From NCBI RefSeq assembly GCF_034702125.1, contig NC_085875.1:24764116-24828115 (forward strand): a stretch of DNA of 64,000 bases, read 5' to 3'. The first letter of the stretch is position 1, and the number at the start of each line of letters is the position of its first letter. Positions 27,746-64,000 of the stretch are shown here, piece by piece. The notes beneath the pieces are model-generated. The model ran no database searches and was not told the DNA's origin. It saw nothing but the letters and a program-made list of their open reading frames with translations. This stretch comes from Engraulis encrasicolus (Eukaryota > Chordata > Actinopteri > Clupeiformes > Engraulidae). The position numbers and the translations under genes are program-made.

Positions 27746-28723
27746 TTGATAAGTTTAAAAATATGTTTACCAATGTTAGCCATTACCATGTTGAATTTAG
27801 GGTACTTACTGGCTTAATGATCTGTAACCCCTCTGAGCCGTTTAGCTTATACTTGAGTGGTGGTGTGAATTTGAATTGATTAGGAGACAGTGTAGTGTGA
27901 AAATGCCTGAGGTGATCACGTCAGGTGAAGCTGGGGTTTAGATTATCACAGTCGGAACTAGACTCGCCCACTCAGAACTACGTCTGGGGCGATTCTAAAA
28001 TCGACCATGTTAGAACTGAAGATGGGTGGGGTAAGGGAGGGGAAAAAAATAGAAAAGTGAAGCCACGCCTCGGTGGAACAAAAACCCAGTAGAACCGTGG
28101 GCAAGGGGCTATTATGTTTTAGCACTGCTCACCTCTGCCATGCAGCCAGCCAGAGCCCAACTGCAATATTCCAAAAACACAGTGGGATACTGTGAGTAAA
28201 AGACCCCCCCCCCCCCCTAAAATGTAATACTGAATCAAAACATTACTCTGTCATGATGCCCAGTTGCCCACATTCAGGTGAAGCACGTGCCCCCCATCCA
28301 ACATGGGAACTTTCCATTGCAGTTACTACCAACGGTTACTACATGATGCTTTGGCACATGGGACAACTGGTGATTGGTAGACGCCATTAAGACCAGACAG
28401 AGCTATAACTGAGTTTGAATGAAAAGTTATTGACATTAGAAATGCTTCTGCAGAGCATCAGATGCATTGCTGTAATATAGCTTCACTTTTGTAGATAAAA
28501 AATGAATGCCTCAATGGTTCAGCGCAGGAAAAAGAAACATCTTTTGCTCTGATGAACCGCTACTTTGTGCGTGCCAGCCAGCTACCAATGCAGCAGATGT
28601 TGCTGGGTCCTTTGAGCTCTGTGAGTCTGCACAAACTGCCACACACGCTCACAAGGACCTGAAAAGGCCCTGAAAGACCGACCACTGTTCCCTCCCCGAG
28701 TCTCCATCAGGCAGCTGTGGGCA

Positions 28724-28892
28724 GGGCCGAAGACAGCTTCGTCTGGGCCCGGGGCAACACAGTCATCTGAAAGGCCCCCCGCATGCAATTCTTCTAATGC
28801 AATTGGGACCCACATCACCCAATTCTGAGCCTCCCTTCTCTCTGGGTCCTGGACAAATTACCCCTTTGTCGCCCCCTATTGTCACCCCTGGC
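28724..28892. mobile_element. CAGGG-family hAT MITE copy
   Basis: CAGGGCCGAAGACAGC to GTCACCCCTG, internal GGGCCCGGGGCAA and AGTCATCTGAAAGGCCCC shared with the family. Flanking duplication not convincing. Confidence 0.6.
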
Positions 28893-29465
28893 TTCGGGGT
28901 ACAGGCTACCCTTGTTCCCATCTCTGGAAGAAGGGAGAGCCACTGGGGCTAACGCCCTAGAGTAACCCCGGGACATCCACCTACCATTGGGGTGTGCGGT
29001 CAGAGGTGGCTTCGCCGTAAGCCCTTAATCCCACCATGCACTCGTTTGCATATAGAGACATCATTCGATAGAGCTGACCAACCACGTTAAGGCTATGACA
29101 CTGGCTTAACAAATATGACAAGTTGAGGGCGGTAGGCTATACTGCAGAGACGCGTGTGAAGCAGCCATACGCAGGTCAAGGGGTGGAGTGGGACAACATG
29201 CTGCTTTAACTGTTGCTGTGTATTTGGTGATACTTTATCCTGAAACCTAAATGGTATAGCTTTATCAGATCAAACTGAGTGCATTTTTAAAAATTGTTCT
29301 AAACTGTCCATACATTTTTGTAGAGTATTATAACTTTTTGTTATACATTCAAACATGAAAAATACCCCACTCTCAAAATTATGAACTGTTTAACCCATAC
29401 GTTCAAAACTCAGACAACTCAAAACAGCGGCTCATGCAAGGCCACACTTTCTGTAATAGTCTTCA

Positions 29466-29634
29466 AGGCCGCTGACAGCTTTGGCTGGGCCCAGGACAAT
29501 GTCCTTCGAAACGGCCCCCCACGAAATACATTTGATTAATTAGTAATGAGGGCCCAATTATGGACCGCCCATCTCCCTGGGCCAGGGACAGCTGACCCCT
29601 TTGCCCCCCCCCCCCCCCCCCTTGTCGGCTTCCC
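29466..29634. mobile_element. CAGGG-family hAT MITE copy
   Basis: AAGGCCGCTGACAGCTTTGG to TGTCGGCTTCCCTG, with an internal C-run of about 18. Orientation opposite to the copy at 24086. Confidence 0.7.
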
Positions 29635-30110
29635 TGGAAGTGTTAGTAGGCCTACTATGAAGGTTTTGAATGTGGCTGGCTTGGGCTTGGCTGCTGATGC
29701 CGAGTCCGTTGAATGCCGTCTGTAGCTGTGTGGCAGATTGTCCATGAATGGCCTCCGCTCCCTCCCTCCATCCATCACAAAGGCGCAGTAAGTGGAGTGG
29801 AAGAAAACGGGCCATTGTGTTGGTGCAGCTTTCGTGCGGTCTTCATTATGGACAATAGCCTCAATGCACTCTCCAATGGTAAAGATGAATGAAGAACACA
29901 TTGTGCTCACTGTAGACACAGTTTCATGAATGCAGGGCTATGCAGTACATTTTTTTTATAACTACAAACTTTTGGTCACACTGTAAAAAAGTTTTGAGTC
30001 AAGGTCTGTGGGAAATTGGTGGAAACCTGTTATTTCAAACGGGTTAAGCAAATGTAGTTCCAAGTTGTGTTCCATTTCATCAATACACATTTTCAAATAA
30101 AACTAGACTA

Positions 30111-30234
30111 TGGCTGAATCTCAAATGGTGCACTTGCGCACTTTAGTGTTCATGTTTCAGTGCGCATGCCGTATTAGTTACGCACTGAAACATAGTGCCC
30201 GAAGTGCACAAGTGTGCCATTTGAGATCCAGCCT
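30111..30234. repeat. short hairpin MITE
   Basis: GGCTGAATCTCAAATGGTGC on the left is mirrored by a TGCCATTTGAGATCCAGCC-type right end. The arms are roughly 55 bp with a small loop. Confidence 0.65.
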
Positions 30235-30303
30235 ATATTTACTAAGACCATTTCACACAATATCTCGGTCCCGGTCGACGGGCCCATCTGCAGTAAGAGG
30301 CTA

Positions 30304-31063
<760 letters not shown>

Positions 31064-31065
<2 letters not shown>

Positions 31066-31749
31066 AGGGAAATAGGTCAGTGAGTGCATGGGGTCGGCAC
31101 ACTTGTGAGAGTGCCAACGCCACTGTAAGTCTAGCTAACTTTTAAAAACGCTGGATTTTTGCAGTCGCACAATTTGAATATGCAACTGTTGCATTTACCT
31201 TTGAAACATTAGTGCAGTGTTCAACTTCACACCAATTATTCACAAACTCAGCTTGACACACTTACATTAGCAGGCAAGGATTTCTTATCCCGTAGCAGTG
31301 TTGTAGTGCATAATATTCAAAACTTCATATGCAAGTACTACAAACAGGGCCTAAATGTGGTACCCAAATTGTCCCTCAATAAACAGAGTTTATATTTTGA
31401 GGGCACTGTTTGTGAACCCCTTGCTACATTTGAGGGCATTGTATTTATCTATTTGCTTCTAAAGCCATAGTGCCATGTGCCCACCTCAGCACGCTTATTT
31501 ATCTTTTCCCACGCCACACCTGATTGTAACTTCAGATTAGATTAGATTAAGAAAAGATTAGATTCTTAATTTGTCCCATAGGGATATTTGTTTTCACATC
31601 AGACAGTCAGTTTCATCAGGGTCAGCATTAGTTAGATGTGTACTAACTAATTTTATTATATTATTTGTGGTACACATCTCATATACAGTACACAATATAC
31701 AGTACACACGTAGACACGTAAACATCCTCAGACATTCATATTCAGTACA
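31064..31749. other. gene-poor stretch
   Basis: A repeat-like segment (TTAGATTAGATTAAGAAAAG, GTCCCATAGGGATATTTG near 31540-31590) appears to continue on the other side of the Tc1 element at 33370. Nothing else seen. Confidence 0.45.
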
Positions 31750-31751
31750 TA

Positions 31752-33367
<1,616 letters not shown>

Positions 33368-33369
33368 TA

Positions 33370-34550
33370 TACACACTTCTATCCATACACATCTAAGCAT
33401 ACACACTAGTCGACATACATATGCACTCCTCTCCTCCACATACAACCCATGCTTTTACCCTCCCCTCTCATTTACCCAGCTATGCCACCAGCTATGCCCC
33501 CCAAGCTGTCTGTAGCTGTCTTACCCAACATAGACTGATGTCCTTCAGATGAGAATACCTTTGAATGCTTCCTTTACTGTTTTGAAGTAGCTGTCTTTGT
33601 TACTACCAGTTTAAGCTTAATGTAGACTGTGTGGGAGGATTCTATGTTTTATTACGTAAAGTGAATGTTGTGATTAATAAGGAGCATAGAGCTCCACCAG
33701 ACTGGCCTCGTCTCGCCTGCTAATAAGTTTGCATGGGAATACAAATTGCATCACACAGAATGTGCACATCCATCCAGTCCACTGCCACACAACTCAGACA
33801 GAAAAGGCGAGCAAGTGATTATGCAGTTGGCAGGGTTGCCAAATGCTGCCTGCGCTTTCTTTGGGGCTGCTGAATAGAGAGAAAGGGGTGGCCTGAGTGT
33901 GTGGGAAAGAGGCGAGAGAGGGGCTGGGCCAGCCGGGCGGGCGAGCCGGCGGGCGGGACACTCACACCACGTTGCCTCATGCCACCCCATGGTGACATTG
34001 GCTGAATGCCCCCCCGCCCCCGGTTTGCCTCGTCTGTGTTTTAAAGGACTCGGCCATAGCTGTATAGGTAGCTATAACCTGATTGTAACACTTACTTTCG
34101 AAGACTCAATTTACCACTTAATGTGCTTGTGTTTGTTTTCCTTTTGAATGTTAGTCTATATACGTTCTGGCTTTTTAGGTCCTTGACTGAGTGACATCAC
34201 CATCACATGCTGCCAAGTGTCCAGAAAGAGTGTCTGCCTGCCGAGACAAAAGGCAGAGAGGTTGGACCTTCTCCAGGTCTGCCATGGGAACCACAGACAG
34301 ACAGACAGGCTATGATGGCAGGCTGGGAGAGGAAAAGAGAAGAGAAGAAAAGAGAAGAGAGATGAGTGGAGTGGAGCAGAGCAGAAGAGAGGGCCTAACC
34401 AAGCAGAGTTCCGGAGTGCTGGACTCCATTACAGCACTTGTAGAACACAAGTGTAGTGTTGTAGCTGTGGTGACTGACTGTTGACAGCAACAACATTCAC
34501 ATTCCGGGAAAGAGGGGTCAAAACAGGTCCTCAGGTGTTCAGCCAACAGG
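33370..34550. other. gene-poor stretch
   Basis: A GC-rich patch at about 33910-33960 (GGCGGGCGAGCCGGCGGGCG) and an AAGAGAAGAGAAG purine patch near 34330. No gene recognised. Confidence 0.5.
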
Positions 34551-34553
34551 GAG

Positions 34554-35015
34554 GTGTCCTGAAAGATGTTCTTCGCTCCCAATAGACCGTCTCTGGTGTC
34601 CTGAAAGAGCCAATAGGGAGATGTCCTGAAAGATGTTCTTCGTTCCCAATAGACCGTCTCTGGTGCCCTGAAAGAGCCAATAGGGAGGTGTCCTGAAAGA
34701 TGTTCTTCGTTCCCAATAGACCGTCTCTGGTGTCCTGAAAGAGCCAATAGGGAGATGTCCTGAAAGATGTTCTTCGTTCCCAATAGACCGTCTCTGGTGC
34801 CCTGAAAGAGCAAATAGGGAGGTGTCCTGAAAGATGTTCTTCGTTCCCAATAGACTGTCTCTGGTGTCCTGAAAGAGCCAATAGGGAGGTGTCCTGAAAG
34901 ATGTTCTTCGTTCCCAATAGACCGTCTCTGGTGTCCTGAAAGAGCCAATAGGGAGGTGTCCTGAAAGATGTTCTTCGTTCCCAATAGACCGTCTCTGGTG
35001 TCCTGAAAGGACCAA
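34554..35015. repeat. 67-bp minisatellite, about seven units
   Basis: GAAAGATGTTCTTCG recurs at 34561, 34628, 34695, 34762, 34829, 34896 and 34963, an exact 67-bp period. Each unit has an internal near-repeat (TCCTGAAAGA). Since 67 is not a multiple of three, all three frames stay open, giving long false ORFs on the minus strand. Confidence 0.95.
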
Positions 35016-35220
35016 TAAAGAGTGAAAACTCTGAAACATGTAATGTAGAATCCTGGAGGTTAAACTACCACTTGGTGTTGTGTTTTTATTTTGGTGCTGT
35101 ATTGTTTGAAATCATTTCCTTGGTAATATTAGGCTACCCTGGCCTTATAAAAATGATGACAATTTCAAATGGGTGCCCGGGTTCAACTCTGGCCAGGGGT
35201 CGTTTCCGGATCCTCTACTG

Positions 35221-35549
35221 CAAGGGTGGGGAACATATGGCTGGAGGGCCGTTTGCAGCCCTTGAGGCCGTTTTATCTGCCCCCCGAGACAATTTTTATG
35301 TTATGCAGCATCACATGAAATATGACATATTTTGTAAATGAATCTTAGAAATCACATTTACAATACAATTAAGTTATATTCAGGGGACCTAGAGAAGGTG
35401 GGGTCTGTTTTAAAGGTGGCTGCCTTCAATATAGGCCTAAAGTGCCAGGGGAAATCCTGGTTTGTGTTCAATACGGCCCTCGGAGGACTTTTACGGCCCT
35501 CTGAGTAATTTGAAGTGGCCCCTCGAATGAAAAAAGTTCCCCACCCCTG
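35221..35549. mobile_element. hAT MITE, CAGGGGTGGGGAAC family, copy 2
   Basis: 329 bp, CAAGGGTGGGGAAC to GTTCCCCACCCCTG, perfect 8-bp duplication CTCTACTG (35213-35220 and 35550-35557). Confidence 0.9.
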
Positions 35550-35557
35550 CTCTACTG

Positions 35558-38500
35558 TCTCTCCCATTTCTTTAGTGTCTCCAACCCAATTGTCCTGGTC
35601 AATAAAGTAAAGAAACCCTGCAAAACAACAACAATAACTATTATGAGCTGAAGCTCTTAGAAAGAATGCAGTGGTGATGGAATGCTTCAGGACAGAGCTG
35701 TCCATTTTCGTGAACCCATCCTGAGATTTAACCCCTTAGCACAGAGCCTTTACCTTATTGTCACCCAAATGGTGATGATCAATTCAGTTACTTAAGACTC
35801 TCTGCATTGTCATAGCAATGTTGTTGTGAAGTAGTTGAGTGTTTTTGGCAAAAATTGAATAGGGCCTTCGACTGGCCCATTTGCAGTTAGGGCAGGGGTG
35901 TCGTTCAGGGGGGTAAAGTGTGACTGACTCACCAGGGCCCCATGTATACAAGAGGCCCACACACAATCTAAGAAGATATGTGGCTGGGGGGGACATTGGA
36001 GCTAATTGTAGGCTATATTTGGCCCAAAATGTGCTGCTACGCCCCTGAGTTAGGGGCTACAGCACCACCAAGCAATGCAAATGGCACATGGCGAGAGGGA
36101 CTTGGGCCTAACCCTTATGTGAAATACTGACATCTGCTGGATAAATTCCTTGTCATGTCCACACACACAGACACGAAAAGAGTCCCATAACCTTGGTACA
36201 GTACTCTGCCTTACAAAGCAAAAAGGCAGTAACTACATAGTTGTTGAAAAGAATTTATTCTGATTTTAATGAGATATTGGATATTAAAATATAAAGTTAA
36301 ATAAAATGATTGACCTACAAAGAATGTGGCAATGTAGAGTAACATATTATTTATTCTGATTTTAATTGTATATTAAAATATGAAGTTGAATGAAATGATT
36401 GACCTGCAAAGAATGTGGCAAAATAGAGTAACAGAACAGACACGTCAATAATCTACCTAAAACTACTTAAGTTGGATGACAAAATAATATTAGTCATTTT
36501 ACTCAGTTCGGAGCAATGCACAGTTACTGTCTACTTGCTTTGTTGAGCTGTACTGGCATCCTGTAGAACACACTTCGCCGTAACTATTGAGGACACAGAG
36601 GTCATGTCCTCTGTATTTTTTTTCAGAAATGTCAAATTTATCTATGATAAAAATCGATGTTTGATCAACAATGATAACTTCAGTCTGTATACACCACCCC
36701 CATTTATCCTCAAGGCAGTGATTAATGAAAACAAACTTAAGAGTTTGACTAAAGAGTTTGAAGCATTCTAAACATACAGTATGCAGTACAGCACGCAGTA
36801 TTTCACCTCGTTATTTGAAAATGTCTCGTTACGGCATACATATACCGGTACCAAAAAAACACCTGCAACACAGGGGTACTTTATTAGACATTTCAGACAA
36901 ACTTCTACATAGCCCTAGTAGCCCAAGATATTACCCAGTATGGACAATAATTTTCAGGTTTGATTCTTGCTTTTTAAAAACAATTCAAATATGAGTGAGT
37001 TTTCATTTTATTGCACAGCATGGCCAGTGAAAGAACATTATGAGTTATACAGATAAACAGTTACACAAGCACATTTTATTGAACCTGCTGCAGCAGGGTC
37101 AGACTAGTACACACAAAGTGCAACACTGACAGAGAAGTGATCATTAAACAAACAACATTTGAACTCATATGCCACTCAACAGTCACTGATGTAATGTGTT
37201 ACCATAAACCAATACATGCCGATGGCAATCAGAGTGGTACTATCGTACCAGAGTGAGTAAACACACCATCTGATTTACAGTGCGTTGCAGTACAGTGTAA
37301 ACTGCAAAAAGCAACAACCAGAGAGTAACTGACGTTACCACACACGCCATCATAAAGAACACACCACACTAATGATCGAATCAGTGTGAAGTTACTCTCC
37401 TCATATGCAGAGTAACATATAATCTTATTTATAGTACAGTCCATACTGTAAAAGCAATATTTAATATCAGTTACTGACGTTACTGACACATACACACTCA
37501 GCAACGTACCATAGCAGAGTGCTTCTCTTCTTCTTGTGAAGGCACTTTGATTTACAGTTCATTACACAGTAGTACAATATACAGTATTCTGTAAGATCAA
37601 CAATGCTCCATTCATGAGTTCCACATGATGGTCACAGGTTACGCTATTGTAATCACACTACACATGTGAATGAAGAGATAACACCACCAGACATGTGAAC
37701 TGGTTTACATCACTACAACAATGGAGGCATTGTTTTGGCATTCCGCTGTGTAGATCTGGTTCACCAATTAACATAAAAAGTTTAACACTATTGTACACAA
37801 GAATCATAATTAAAATTCAATACATATAATCCAAACCCAAATATTGAAGTTATGCTCTTGAATTCTACAAATCTACAATTTTTTGCTCAAGAAATTCATT
37901 CGTTTTGTTACGTTTTCAAATCGCAAGTCCTGCAAACGTGTTTAAAACAATGTTTTTTTTCAGTAATTACACACATTCTTCCAGTTGAAACACACTGGAC
38001 CATATAGTAATCTTGTTATAAGTAAAGAGTATGTCACTCCTCCGAGCTTTTAGCTCAGGTGGCTAGTATGTTAAGACGCATTACACTATCACATGGCATG
38101 CATTCGACTGGGCTACTGGTTAGAAGAGTCCAGGTAGCATATCATATTAGTTTTCAATACGTTTTCATTATGTATAAACTGCCACAAAAGCATTCAAACT
38201 TTTACAGCACAATTGATGGTTCACATGCTATTGATCCAAATGTTGTGACGTTGGCAGACAACACATGATAATTATATGGCATTGCATTATACAAATTGTT
38301 GTGTACATTAAGGTACATAGGCTGAAGTACAGTATAATTTAAACTTTGCAACCCTAGCCTTGTGTTTCTTGTCCTTTTCCAGTCTCAAATATACATAGGC
38401 CTTCTATATCTTCAATGCACAAATCAGTGTCACATGACGGCAAACAAACAAGAGATTGTAGTTCCTATCAGACCACTTAGAATGCCTTTCATTCAGTGAT

Positions 38501-41240
38501 GGAAGCAAATAGTTTTTTAGACAATGTAAACATATCTGTCTGGACACTTAATGCTGCTGAGTGAACAACACCTGCTAGCTTAGCACAAATAACTCCTACA
38601 GTATGTCTGGTGGAAAACGTGGCTGGCCATCTCTTACCCTCACTTCACTTGTTTGAAATCACTTCCAAAATTAATACAATTAATATGAACTGCCAGCTAC
38701 CAGCCTCCAATGTTTCACTTGCCCCTGAATTAAGCAACGGGAGTGAAGCAGGGCATGGTAACCAGTGGTCCATGTTAACACCTGGAAGGGGCGCATAAAA
38801 TACAACAAAATATGGCGTTTATTGGCATGTCGTTTTCAGAGTGAGAAGTCCGCCCAATTAGAATCATTTTTGTTGTATTTTATGTTTTCATGGTAGGATA
38901 ACGTTTCGACCTCAACGGTCTTCTTCAGATTCTCATTCAGAAGAGAATCTGAAGAAGGCTGTTGAGGTCGAAACGTTATCCTGCCATGAAAAAATAAAAT
39001 ACAACAAAAAGGATTCTAAATGGGCGGAGTTCTCACTGAAAACTACAGTTGGCTTTCGTCCTGCACCTTTCCCTGGGATGTGCACAATCCTCTCCTTCGA
39101 CTGTTTATTGGCATTTCATCACACCCTGGGCTTGTTGTCCACGGAATTGTTCTCTGAGCAATTCTGGGGTGTGTGTCTTGAAAGCGAAGTTGTTAGCTAA
39201 TTAGCAACTTGGGTAGTTGCCAATGGGAAATTGCATCGCAACAACAAAGTAGCTAATGAAGTTAGCACCTATGGTTTCGAGAAATGCACCCCGGTCTTGA
39301 AACTGAGCTGAAATGGACACAGCCTTGGTCTGAGTGAGGTCTGATGGAAATACAGCTAGCTGGTCGTCCTGAGAATATTGCACTTGTGCACCGGGCATGA
39401 TCATTGCCGAATACCGGTTCTCCTTTCCTCAAAAGAACATAAATGAAACAAAATAAAACAAAACAATAAAACATAAAATCAAAACAAACCAAACAAGAAT
39501 AAATGTGAAATTAAAACAATACACAAAAGTAAAAATAATAAAAAAGAAAGATCAGTTTTGCATGGCCACTAAGTATTTTGAAAAATACCTGTGTTAAATC
39601 ATTGTCCTCACTTTGTGGTCCCTACACTGTCAAGCTGATGCAAACGGCTTCATGGCAGCGGCTCTCTAAACTGCCCATTAATATAATGTGATAACACCAG
39701 GGTGGCTGGGAAGCTAGCACAAGCCGATTGCCACCAATATGCCATAAACGTGACACTATGATACTGTACAGGGCAACAGAGAGAGTGACAATGCCAGTGT
39801 CTGGACTGTGAGCTCACTGTCACTTTGCTTACTTTGGGTGACCTCAATAATCGATCTCTTCGACGTTGATAAGTTTTTAAAAAAAGTTAAACAAAAAAGA
39901 AACAGTTGAAATAAAAAAATCTAAATAAATCAAATAATAATAAAAAACAAGTTTCACTTTTAGCATTATATCTGCTTGTTTAGGCACTTATTAGTGTCAC
40001 ATAGGTAGTAGCATGGCTGTGGAGATTTTGCATGTCAAGCTTCTAGTCGCTAATAAAGAAATAAGCTGTCTGGTTTGTGGGTGGACTTTGTCCATTGTAA
40101 GACCAGAGTACTCAAACGCCATGAAAGTACTGTATTTATGAATTGTTCCTATGCGATCTTAATATAAGCAGAAACAGAGACGTAAGCCTAGCTTTTAGCA
40201 GTAGCATATCCTTGGATAAAAGACACAAGGTGCAAGGCAAAATAATTCATCTTTATCATTACATCTCTGTATAAGTTATATTTTATATAAAAACGTATAA
40301 TAATATATAAAATATCAATGTATGAAATATGTTCTATTATATATATTTTTACAAAGAAAAAAGCTTGGATGTCCAATGTAGTTTTTGCTCTGTTGATGAT
40401 ACTTGGTCTAAAATATAATGTAGTAATACTTTTTATACACTGTTTATAAAGTTGTAAAAGTAACGCTGTCTTTTCCAATTCAAACTACCGGTAATAGAAT
40501 TTCAAAAAAATATTTGCTATATTGTATTCAACTAAAGGTAATACAGGCATAAAAAACACTTTGAAGTAACCCAAATCCTTATTAACTCTCAGCAACTTTT
40601 AATGTACAAGACTAAAAATATATCCTCTGATACAGTATTGATATCGCACATGGCTTCCTATGTTAAGTTAAAAACTAGAAAAAAAAATAAACGATTTTGT
40701 TAGATAGAACTTCAAGTCAATTGAAAGGTTGTCTTTGAAAAAAAGAGAAAGAGACAAAGACAACAGCAAATCAAAGGAAAAACCTCATTCTGACGGTGGA
40801 CATTATGGAATGCCTTGACGCCACACACTATCAAAATGAGGAGCGTATTGATAGTTAACCTATCACGTGATGTTCAAATAAGACTTATGAATCTGTGCAA
40901 GGGCACAGATGAAAGGTTCATAACCCCAGAGGGGCTGTCAGGTAGTCATGACATGGTGGTTGATACCTACGATAGCTCTCAGGTTAACTGTCCACATTTC
41001 TCCGTTCTGGTTGGAAAAACAGATCAAGCAGAGGCCATCAACCCTAAGGACCTCCCAGGAAACTCAGCCTTGTTATTTAGGCGGGTGTTGGAAGTTCCTT
41101 GATTTTATGTTTTCAATCTTGTTGGTGTTTGAAATTCCTGAAACGTTCCATGGTTTTAAAAAAAGCACATAAGAAACATGAGAAAACAAACAAACAAAAA
41201 TATACTTATTAGCCATTGCCAAGACAAAACGGATTAGAGT
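35558..41240. other. gene-poor AT-rich stretch between minisatellite and trdn
   Basis: A tandem duplication of about 100 bp lies at 36249-36435 (TTATTCTGATTTTAAT and AAAGAATGTGGCAA in both). A tRNA-SINE-like fragment may lie near 38045-38125. A cruciform is listed separately. No coding segment was recognised on either strand; part of it could be distal trdn 3' UTR. Confidence 0.45.
38832..39043. repeat. large cruciform-type inverted repeat
   Basis: Arms of about 90 bp are mirrored around 38940, sharing GAAAACG/TTTTC outer ends, TTTTGTTGTATTTTAT and GATAACGTTTCGACCTCAAC. Similar CGAAACG-type hairpins lie at 44020-44160 and about 61120-61260. Confidence 0.75.
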
Positions 41241-41255
41241 GAGATGTGGCTGAGG

Positions 41256-41261
41256 TTTATT
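41256..41261 (-). terminator. candidate trdn poly(A) signal
   Basis: AATAAA on the minus strand about 500 bp past the trdn stop codon. Other AT-rich candidates exist further left, so the true 3' end is unknown. Confidence 0.35.
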
Positions 41262-41755
41262 TCTTGTAAAAAGGACATTCTAATGTTTCAAAACTATCAT
41301 GTAACATTGACATAAAACTGTTGAGATACTAATGAGACATTAATGAACTGGAACAGAAATTTTCAGGATTTTTCCACCATGTTGGAAATGAAAAATAAAA
41401 CCAAGATGTCTCCTGATGCCAGCTGTGGTCTGTTGAGGGCGTATCGAGTTGTACCGTACGGTACTGAAGACACAGCCAATCAAGGTGTACAGTACCGAGG
41501 ATACGGTCCTCACCACATGTCCTTCGGTCCTTACCACCAATCTGTGGTTTGACCCACTGTAGGTTAAGCATAAGGACAACATCACCTGATCACACCCAGG
41601 TGTGGAGAACAATGATCACACAGCCATACACAGATCAGGTTGATCATGTGATCACGTGACCTGTTGACCTATTGACGCATCCGTCCACCATCAGGCGAAT
41701 TCCGCAGCGCTGAGAGGAGTTTGTGTTTGTCATCCAGAGGGCTGTTGGGTCAGTG

Positions 41756-63792
<22,037 letters not shown>

Positions 63793-64000
63793 CTGCCAAG
63801 AATGAGTTTTTTTTATCAGCAGTGTTATAAAGGACTAATATAGTAGGTCCATCTATTGTTTATTGTTTGAAACTTTGGTCAAATATTATTGTATGCTTGG
63901 ACATCTCATGGACATCATGTTCTCCTTCGTTCACAGTGTCTGATGTTTAAATAATTAAAACTCTCATAATAACTTTAGTCATGAATGTAGTGTTGCATCT

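Noticed and set aside
34310..35039. Minus-strand frames of 128-224 codons with repeated NEEHLSGHLP
   Set aside because: Produced by the 67-bp minisatellite, which leaves all frames of one strand open.
38045..38125. tRNA or SINE promoter-like sequence (TAGCTCAGGTGG)
   Set aside because: Only an A-box-like word is clear; the B box is poor and no tail or duplication is seen.

Overview
The window is nuclear DNA from a ray-finned (teleost) fish. It shows vertebrate exon/intron structure with GT-AG splicing, three recognisable vertebrate genes plus the tail of a fourth, and a teleost-type repeat load: Tc1/mariner, hAT and piggyBac-like MITEs, tRNA-derived SINEs and very long (CA)n and (CT)n tracts. 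Species cannot be fixed from the sequence. No bacterial, viral or CRISPR feature was seen.

Layout. 1-4822 (+): the last three coding exons of a synaptotagmin-like (Slp/SYTL) gene, covering most of the C2B domain and the stop codon, followed by a CA-rich repeat that has copied the stop region. 8168-9325 (+): an intact connexin-43-type gap-junction gene (gja1 family) with a single coding exon and a probable separate 5' UTR exon. 10.5-26.1 kb: gene-poor, built from MITEs, a SINE, a satellite-like array, microsatellites, an inverted Tc1 dimer and a multi-level transposon nest. 26328-27197 (+): a complete four-exon fabp7 (brain fatty-acid-binding protein). 27.4-41.2 kb: gene-poor, holding a nearly intact Tc1 transposon and a 67-bp minisatellite. 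41.3-64 kb (-): the C-terminal part of triadin (trdn), 37 coding exons found by reading splice sites and reading frame, nearly all 33-48 bp, running off the right edge towards the N-terminus.

GJA1, FABP7 and TRDN all lie on human 6q22.31, so the order gja1-fabp7-trdn is conserved synteny and supports the identifications. HSF2, SERINC1, PKIB, SMPDL3A and CLVS2, which lie between them in human, are not seen here.

The most notable feature is inside trdn. Every internal exon seen is phase 1-1, so any can be skipped or duplicated in frame. A cassette of up to six micro-exons coding for lysine/glutamate/proline-rich luminal repeats is present in four tandem, partly eroded copies (49.1-57.7 kb). 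Some copies have lost exons by deletion, one copy has an exon broken by a transposon, and one exon would create a stop codon at its splice junction. Foldback transposons of about 2.85 kb and 1.56 kb sit between the cassettes.
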